In this document: positions 1-5,852 of the stretch, in pieces
Layout: each line of letters starts with the position of its first letter
Position numbering within the stretch: the first letter of the stretch is position 1
Assembly (NCBI GenBank): GCA_029288115.1
Contig: JARFPV010000682.1
Location: 1-5,852, forward strand
DNA: 5,852 nt
Origin: Akkermansiaceae bacterium
GTDB taxonomy: Bacteria > Verrucomicrobiota > Verrucomicrobiia > Verrucomicrobiales > Akkermansiaceae
Direction of reading: 5' to 3'
The notes under the pieces: model-generated
The model's input: only the letters and a program-made list of their open reading frames with translations
What the model was told of the DNA's origin: nothing
The model's database searches: none
Program-made: the position numbers and the translations under genes

Positions 1-2476
1 GCGGATAACCACGCTCCCAAAAGCCCTTGAGATCCCCCGTGACCTGCCACGGCCGCTGGTTCGGGGCGAGAAGATGCACTAATAAATTCGTTTTCCCTTC
101 TGCAATTTTTGGCAGCTCCACCACATCGTAAAGGTGCTGCATCTTCATCGCGATCCACGGTTCCGCATCGACCGCATACTTCACCTTCGCCGCCCTCCCG
201 TTAGACAGCATCACCTCCGTCGGAGCATAGGCATCAAGAACCGCTTTTTGCGCACTCGATAACCAGTTCTTCAACACTGGCATCACCTCCCGGTTCTTGA
301 TGTCTTTGTATCCCTTGGCGCCCTGACACACTTCTTCAACCACCATCTGCCTGTCATCATCACTGAACCCAGGCAACTCCATCTCCGGCATCCACTTGGT
401 TAGATTAACCACCCGCGCAATCCACTGATCAACCGCCCGATCCCACTTGTTGAGCTTCAACTCACCAGCCACCACACGCTCAGCCAACAATCTGGCAGCA
501 TCAGCAAGCGGCGGCTCACCACCCTCCTTGGATTCAAGCACCAGATCACGGAAACAAATTTCCCGTCGCCTAACAACCCTGCGGATCGTCTCGTCATACA
601 CCGCCCCATCGTGCTCGGAAAAATCTCCAGGGAAAAACCTCCTTAACGACTCCACATCCACCTCAGAACAACGGTTCAAGTAAACCACCACTTCCTTACC
701 TTCCACCTCCGTCATCTCCGCCGCGACAAATACCTGCGCCCCCTTCACCACCGAGTCAGCATCCAGCTTCCCGCGCCTTCCTCCCACCACCCAGCTCGAT
801 AAGGTCGCACTGCCACGCTGCACCGCCAGCCGATCACTCAAGGCAACCAACATCATGTCACCAAGCCTATCCGTCGAAAACTTCAGCTCACCCCAGTCGA
901 GCCCCTGACGCATCGACAGCTTCTCCAACTGCTCAAGCGATTTCCCCAGCTCCCTCGCACCCCTCGCCATAATCCCCGAGCCCGAACAACGGCGCGGGTC
1001 ATACCGCATATCCCGGGCAAATTGAAACGCCCGCCACTCGGCAATAAAATCACTCAGATCATCCGGTTCAGCAAATTCCTTCCGACCACCCTTCCCCCTT
1101 ACAAACACCCCCTCACTCTGCACCGCAGCCGCAATAAACCCCGCTTCCGCCACACAGTCATACTCAGCGCCCGCCAATAGCAAACGCGCATACCTCGGAT
1201 GCAAAGGAAAACCCGCCATACGCTTCCCCATTTCCGAAACAAATCCGTCCCCGTCAATCGCACCCAGCTGAACTAACAACTCAAGCGCTCGCTCCAGCGC
1301 GTGTTCATCAGGTGGACTCAACCAACGAAAACCCGCCACGTCATCTACTCCCGCCGCAAACAGGGAAAGCAACACCTCCGATAAATCAATCCGCTTAATC
1401 TCCGGTAACTCGAACGCCATCCGTTTCGCATGGTCGTTCTCACTCCATAACCTGATACACCGACCCGACGCCGTCCGCCCCGCACGCCCCGCACGCTGGT
1501 CAGCCGATGCCCTTGAAATCTTTTCGATCATCAGCGTATCCACCCCACGCACAGGATCATGGTTCGACACCCTCGCTAGACCGGAATCAATCACCGTCCT
1601 CACCCCGTCGATTGTTAGGGAAGTCTCCGCGACATTCGTCGAAACAATAATCCTGCGGCCACCACCCGATTCAACCGCCGCATCCTGCTGCGCCGGCGGC
1701 AAACCACTGTACAAGGGACACACGTCCCACCCACGCGACCACCCGGCACGTTGAATCAACTCAATCGTGCGCCGGATCTCATGCACACCCGGAAGAAATA
1801 CCAGGATATGACCCGCATCATCGGCAGAAACAGCATCACGCACCGCATCCGCCACCCGATCCCATACAGCCGGGGCCTGCCTACCACCTGCAGGAGGAGC
1901 ACCCGCCCCACGATAACTCACCTCCACGGGAAACATCCTCCCCTCAGCCTCCAGCTTCACACAGGGCTCCAAGTAATCTTGCAATCCCTCCACCTCCAAG
2001 GTCGCCGACATCACCACGAGTTTCAAATCAGGTCGCTGAGCATCCTGACCATCCTGCAAATCAAGACAACGCGCCAAGGCAACATCACTCGCCACTCTCC
2101 GTTCGTGAAACTCGTCAAATACCACCGCACCCACACCCTCCAAAACCGGATTCTCATGCAGCCACCTCTGCAACACACCGTCGGTAACATACACGACCCT
2201 CGTACGTTTACCCATATGGTTTTCAAACCGCACCACATAACCAATCTCCTCCCCCAACTTCGTGCCACGCACATGTGCCACCCGACGCGCCAACATCCGC
2301 GCCGCAATCCTCCGCGGCTGCACCACCACAATCAAGCCATCCACACCACCATCTAACATTATGGGCGGCACACAGGTCGATTTACCCGACCCCGTAGGCG
2401 CACGCAGCAACAACCTGCCAGATGACTCCAAGCCACCTAACAATTCCTCACGCAACTGAACAACCGGCAACTCCAT
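1..2476 (-). CDS. hrpB: ATP-dependent RNA helicase HrpB (DExH-box), C-terminus cut by window edge
   Basis: The reading frame is open without a stop from ATG 2476 to the left edge, giving 825 codons. HrpB proteins are usually a little over 800 residues, so only a short C-terminal tail should be missing. Seen motifs: Walker A APTGSGKST (26-34), motif Ia PRRIAAR (54-60), motif II DEFHER (121-126; DEFH is the usual HrpB form of DEAH), motif III SAT (157-159), motif V STNVAETSLTID (279-290) and motif VI QRAGRAGR (327-334). The HA2-like helical part follows (FPLHPRYARL at 423-432), and the HrpB-specific C-terminal signature LAPNQRP is at 803-809. All key helicase residues are present, so it should be an active cytoplasmic NTPase/RNA helicase. 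The physiological role of HrpB is poorly known. The start is fixed by a good Shine-Dalgarno AAGGA 8 bases upstream. It lies 5 bases after the AraC-type regulator gene, so they probably form one transcript, though no functional link to pentose use is known. Confidence 0.96.
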   Translation of the reverse strand, partial: MELPVVQLREELLGGLESSGRLLLRAPTGSGKSTCVPPIMLDGGVDGLIVVVQPRRIAARMLARRVAHVRGTKLGEEIGYVVRFENHMGKRTRVVYVTDGVLQRWLHENPVLEGVGAVVFDEFHERRVASDVALARCLDLQDGQDAQRPDLKLVVMSATLEVEGLQDYLEPCVKLEAEGRMFPVEVSYRGAGAPPAGGRQAPAVWDRVADAVRDAVSADDAGHILVFLPGVHEIRRTIELIQRAGWSRGWDVCPLYSGLPPAQQDAAVESGGGRRIIVSTNVAETSLTIDGVRTVIDSGLARVSNHDPVRGVDTLMIEKISRASADQRAGRAGRTASGRCIRLWSENDHAKRMAFELPEIKRIDLSEVLLSLFAAGVDDVAGFRWLSPPDEHALERALELLVQLGAIDGDGFVSEMGKRMAGFPLHPRYARLLLAGAEYDCVAEAGFIAAAVQSEGVFVRGKGGRKEFAEPDDLSDFIAEWRAFQFARDMRYDPRRCSGSGIMARGARELGKSLEQLEKLSMRQGLDWGELKFSTDRLGDMMLVALSDRLAVQRGSATLSSWVVGGRRGKLDADSVVKGAQVFVAAEMTEVEGKEVVVYLNRCSEVDVESLRRFFPGDFSEHDGAVYDETIRRVVRRREICFRDLVLESKEGGEPPLADAARLLAERVVAGELKLNKWDRAVDQWIARVVNLTKWMPEMELPGFSDDDRQMVVEEVCQGAKGYKDIKNREVMPVLKNWLSSAQKAVLDAYAPTEVMLSNGRAAKVKYAVDAEPWIAMKMQHLYDVVELPKIAEGKTNLLVHLLAPNQRPWQVTGDLKGFWERGYP

Positions 2477-2481
2477 CCCCC

Positions 2482-3240
2482 CTATCCTTTCTTGTAAAAC
2501 TTCTGATACGACCTCGGCGACATCCCCATCTCCTTGGTAAACGCCCGCGTGAAATTCGCATGCTCGTCATAACCCAGACTCGTCGCCACCTCCTTCACCT
2601 GCATCCCGGTATTCAACAACCGCTCACATGCTGCCGACATCTTCACCTGCATGATAAACCGCCTCGGCGTCGTGTTCATGTGCTCTTTGAACAAGCGCTC
2701 CAAAGTACTCACCGACACCGCAGCCGCCCTCGCCAGCTCCGTGATACTCACCCCCTTTTCCACATGCTGGTAAATCGCCGCCACAATCACCGCCAACTTG
2801 TGATGCCGGGTCGGCATCGGCAAACCCTCCACCAATCCCATCCGACGCGACACCCCGGCAGTCCCCACCCACCTGCCATCCATATCCTTCAAAGGAATCT
2901 TACTCGTCGACCTCCACTCCACCCCGCCAGCACGCGTCGGAATCAATTCCAGCTTGTTCCAAAACGCCTCACCCGTCGCCAACACTTCCTCGTCACCCCG
3001 TTGGTAATTCTGCGCCAACTCAGGTGGAAAAATATCCTCATCCCGCATCCCCGCCAAATCCGAGACATCAGCCACCGCCACCTCATGACAAAATGCCCTG
3101 TTCGTATACACAAACCGCCCCTCCTCATCCTTGATCCAGAAAAACACATCCGGCAAAGCCTGAAACAAAGCCGGCGCAATCTGCCCAGGCATCAATCGCG
3201 CCGAAAACCCCTCTAAATCAAACTCAGGAAGCACTTCCAT
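2482..3240 (-). CDS. PAS domain-containing AraC-family transcriptional regulator
   Basis: From ATG 3240 the protein has 252 residues. Residues about 24-133 look like a PAS sensor fold: ALFQALPDVFFWIKDEEGRF (24-43), then YTNRAF, a DEDIFP element (68-73) and a closing strand WVGTAGVSRR (124-133). Residues about 150-250 form an AraC/XylS DNA-binding domain with two helix-turn-helix units: SITELARAAAVSVSTLERLF (165-184) and VKEVATSLGYDEHANFTRAF (215-234), ending in GMSPRSYQKFY. It is a cytoplasmic DNA-binding protein, divergent from xylA, so it is the obvious candidate regulator of xylA and the transporter. The sensor is PAS, not the periplasmic-binding-protein-like domain of enterobacterial XylR; its ligand cannot be read from sequence. 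A TTG in frame at 3264 would add eight residues, but neither start has a strong Shine-Dalgarno; ATG is preferred. The hrpB gene follows after 5 bases. Confidence 0.9.
   Translation of the reverse strand: MEVLPEFDLEGFSARLMPGQIAPALFQALPDVFFWIKDEEGRFVYTNRAFCHEVAVADVSDLAGMRDEDIFPPELAQNYQRGDEEVLATGEAFWNKLELIPTRAGGVEWRSTSKIPLKDMDGRWVGTAGVSRRMGLVEGLPMPTRHHKLAVIVAAIYQHVEKGVSITELARAAAVSVSTLERLFKEHMNTTPRRFIMQVKMSAACERLLNTGMQVKEVATSLGYDEHANFTRAFTKEMGMSPRSYQKFYKKG
2485..2489 (-). promoter_or_regulatory. Shine-Dalgarno of hrpB, inside the end of the regulator gene
   Basis: Read on the minus strand, AAGGA is followed by eight bases (TAGGGGGG) and then the ATG at 2476. It lies in the last sense codons of the upstream regulator and its TAG stop follows directly, so ribosomes ending the regulator finish on top of the hrpB initiation site. 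This arrangement is typical of translational coupling and supports the ATG at 2476 as the true start. Confidence 0.7.
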
Positions 3241-3278
3241 GCCCAGAGATTGCCCCAAGCCCAACCATTGGCAATGAC

Positions 3279-3329
3279 GAAAAGTGATAATTTCTTGACG
3301 GATGATCCCATCGACTAAATTTATCTTTC
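3279..3329. promoter_or_regulatory. Candidate operator: two inverted GAAA...GATAA(A)TT elements
   Basis: GAAAAGTGATAATTTC at 3279-3294 on the plus strand directly abuts the -35-like TTGACG. A related element, GAAAGATAAATTT, reads on the minus strand at 3329-3317, overlapping the candidate -10. Both begin with GAAA and share a GATAA-TT core, facing each other. AraC-family activators commonly bind paired sites next to the -35. The match is short and AT-rich, so chance is a real alternative. Confidence 0.3.
3295..3326 (+). promoter_or_regulatory. Candidate sigma-70-type promoter region of xylA (weak)
   Basis: TTGACG at 3295-3300 matches five of six bases of the -35 consensus. No good -10 lies at the ideal 17-base spacing. 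TAAATT at 3316-3321 (15-base spacer) and TTATCT at 3321-3326 (20-base spacer) are the nearest candidates. An alternative is TGATACATT at 3330-3338, an extended -10 without a good -35. A poor -10 or spacing would fit a promoter that needs an AraC-type activator. The leader would be about 90-100 bases. This is a guess from consensus matching. Confidence 0.35.
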
Positions 3330-3428
3330 TGATACATTTTCACCCCGCTCACGGGAGCCACACAAAATTTCAAACTCTCACCACCCTCTAAACACTCAAG
3401 TTAAAGCATCAACCAACCATTATTCACC

Positions 3429-4742
<1,314 letters not shown>

Positions 4743-4771
4743 TCACCAAAATTTACCTAGAAACCCTCTTC

Positions 4772-4786
4772 ATGGCCATCGGCCAT
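4772..4786 (+). repeat. Small perfect hairpin between xylA and the transporter gene
   Basis: ATGGCC and GGCCAT form a perfect 6-base stem with a 3-base loop (ATC). It lies 29 bases after the xylA stop and 19 bases before the transporter ATG. No T-run follows on either strand, so it is not a standard intrinsic terminator. It could slow 3' decay of the xylA message or set lower expression of the transporter. The same bases also spell a five-codon reading frame, MAIGH plus TAA (4772-4789). The role is inferred; the pairing is seen directly. Confidence 0.5.
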
Positions 4787-4805
4787 TAACTAAAAACGCT
4801 ACATT

Positions 4806-5852
4806 ATGAGCACAATCCAACACGACGCTAACGATAAAAAAGTATTCTGGGGCTGCTTCATTGCCCTCATCGCCACAGGCTTCGGCTTCATTGCCCGGAT
4901 GTTCCTTATTAACACATGGGCCGCAGAGTTTGGTCTCGACCCCGCTCAAGCTGGAAGGCTTGCCGGGATCGGTATTTGGCCATTCGCTGTGAGTATCATC
5001 CTGTTCAGTCTGTTTATTGACAAGATCGGCTACAAAGTCGCCATGCTTGTCGCATTCCTCGGCCACATCATCTGGGCCGTCATGGGGGTATCTGCCTACT
5101 TCATCAGTAAAGGCGGCAACCCTGAGCTTGGTTTCCAGCTCGTTTTCTGGGGCAGCCTGATCCTCGCATTAGGTAATGGCTCGGTGGAAGCGTTTATTAA
5201 CCCGGTGGTCGCCACCATGTTTAACAAGGAAAAGACCAAGTGGCTCAACATCCTCCACGCAGCATGGCCCGGTGGACTTGTTCTGGCAGGACTCATTGCA
5301 ATTTTCATCGATCATGTACCATGGTTCATCAAGGTGGGACTGATTGCTGTTCCAGCGCTTGTTTACTTCTTTATGCTAGTCGGAAGCAAAGTCCCGAAAA
5401 ACGAACGCGAAACCGCAGGTGTCAGCTATAAGGAAATGCTCCGAGAGTTCGGTATCCTTGGTGCTACTGTTGTCTCATTTCTGATGACCTTACAGCTCAT
5501 GAACTTCTTCCCGGAAGTCAGTAAGAGCATCTTCATCGGTCTTGGCATTGCCATGATTGTTGCATTCGGCATCTATACTCAGTGTATGGGTCGAGGTCTC
5601 CTCTTTATCCTGATTCTCGTCATGCTGCCACTGGCTACCACAGAAATTGGGACTGATGCATGGATCACTGGCATCATGGAAGGTGTCGTAAAATTTCATG
5701 CTGGCTGGGTACTTGTTTACACTTCTGCCATCATGTGCGTTCTCCGTTTCTATGCTGGTCCCATCGTTCATAAGCTATCTCCTCTGGGTCTTCTTATCCT
5801 AAGTTCAGTGCTTGCTATTGCAGGTCTTCTTTGGCTTTCAGATGCCAGCGGC
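4806..5852 (+). CDS. MFS transporter, probable sugar (pentose) importer, C-terminus cut by window edge
   Basis: The frame is open from ATG 4806 to the right edge (349 codons). The protein is strongly hydrophobic, with likely membrane spans near residues 14-36, 52-71, 78-99, 109-138, 149-168 and 174-193, then a polar loop ([10 protein letters not shown], 194-203). Further hydrophobic stretches lie near 215-233, 241-258, 263-278, 301-317 and 326-344. DKIGYK (72-77) after the second span is a variant of MFS motif A (D-R-G-R-R type). NPVVATMF (132-139) and [11 protein letters not shown] (147-157) resemble FucP-like sugar/proton symporters. It sits 63 bases after xylA on the same strand, so xylose or a related pentose is the natural substrate guess, but nothing in the sequence proves it. 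An in-frame TAA at 4791 and no other ATG fix the start; there is no Shine-Dalgarno. Third positions shift from C towards T in the second half, unlike xylA. The expected remaining C-terminal helices lie outside the window. Confidence 0.88.
   Translation, partial: MSTIQHDANDKKVFWGCFIALIATGFGFIARMFLINTWAAEFGLDPAQAGRLAGIGIWPFAVSIILFSLFIDKIGYKVAMLVAFLGHIIWAVMGVSAYFISKGGNPELGFQLVFWGSLILALGNGSVEAFINPVVATMFNKEKTKWLNILHAAWPGGLVLAGLIAIFIDHVPWFIKVGLIAVPALVYFFMLVGSKVPKNERETAGVSYKEMLREFGILGATVVSFLMTLQLMNFFPEVSKSIFIGLGIAMIVAFGIYTQCMGRGLLFILILVMLPLATTEIGTDAWITGIMEGVVKFHAGWVLVYTSAIMCVLRFYAGPIVHKLSPLGLLILSSVLAIAGLLWLSDASG

Larger units (their letters stand above)
3241..3428. promoter_or_regulatory. Divergent intergenic region between the AraC-type regulator and xylA
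   Basis: This 188-base gap separates two genes transcribed away from each other and must hold both of their promoters and probably the regulator's binding sites. Its centre (about 3279-3340) is clearly AT-richer than the flanking genes. The last 70 bases before xylA are rich in A and C and very poor in G, with no recognisable ribosome binding site. I see no small gene and no known riboswitch. A minus-strand promoter for the regulator must lie here, but I could not pick one with support. Confidence 0.75.

Noticed and set aside
1751..2356. Open frame on the plus strand (201 codons) opposite hrpB
   Set aside because: Low-complexity His/Arg/Thr/Pro translation, antisense to the conserved helicase core; no ribosome binding site or family resemblance.
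1..2476. Possibility that hrpB is a truncated pseudogene
   Set aside because: The frame is intact with all helicase motifs and the C-terminal HrpB signature; it only ends because the window ends.
2422..3216. Long open frame on the plus strand (264 codons) opposite the AraC-type regulator
   Set aside because: The translation is rich in His, Arg and Pro with no domain, and it lies antisense to a gene with clear PAS and AraC motifs. It is an effect of the skewed base composition.
3226..3268. ATG at 3268 (minus strand) as start of the regulator
   Set aside because: It is out of frame with the PAS-AraC reading frame and meets a TGA stop after 14 codons. It could be a tiny leader frame, but nothing supports that.
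3301..3312. GATGATCCCATC inverted repeat as a regulator site
   Set aside because: Arms of only 4 bases; AraC-family proteins usually bind direct or spaced half-sites, and no second copy is seen.
3344..3358. Two mutually exclusive 4-base stems in the xylA leader (CCCG/CGGG and GCTC/GAGC)
   Set aside because: Overlapping alternative hairpins can suggest a switch, but 4-base stems with 4-base loops are too short to support one and are expected by chance.

Overview
The window holds four protein-coding genes. Two face left and two face right, around a short divergent promoter region at about 3241-3428. It reads as an ordinary chromosomal pentose-use locus. I see no transposase, CRISPR array, tRNA, rRNA, phage gene or attachment site, and no clear sign of an undescribed multi-gene system.

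Left part (1-3240, minus strand): a PAS-AraC transcriptional regulator is followed after only 5 bases by hrpB, a DExH-box ATP-dependent helicase. The helicase frame is open from 2476 to the window edge and lacks only its extreme C-terminus. Its Shine-Dalgarno sequence lies inside the last codons of the regulator, so the two are very probably co-transcribed.

Right part (3429-5852, plus strand): a complete, apparently fully active xylose isomerase (xylA, 437 aa) is followed by a 63-base gap containing a small hairpin. A major facilitator superfamily transporter then runs off the right edge. The simplest reading is that the transporter imports a pentose (probably xylose), XylA isomerises it to xylulose, and the divergent regulator controls the unit. 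A xylulokinase gene is not in the window and may lie further right. The substrate of the transporter and the ligand of the regulator are inferred from position only.

Organism: a moderately GC-rich, probably Gram-negative bacterium. Presence of hrpB, a PAS-AraC regulator (not the sugar-binding-domain XylR of enterobacteria) beside xylA, and weak or absent Shine-Dalgarno sequences before the right-hand genes would suit the Verrucomicrobia/Planctomycetes group. This is a low-confidence inference. The plus strand is richer in C than G through both the leftward hrpB and the rightward xylA, and this weakens in the transporter gene.
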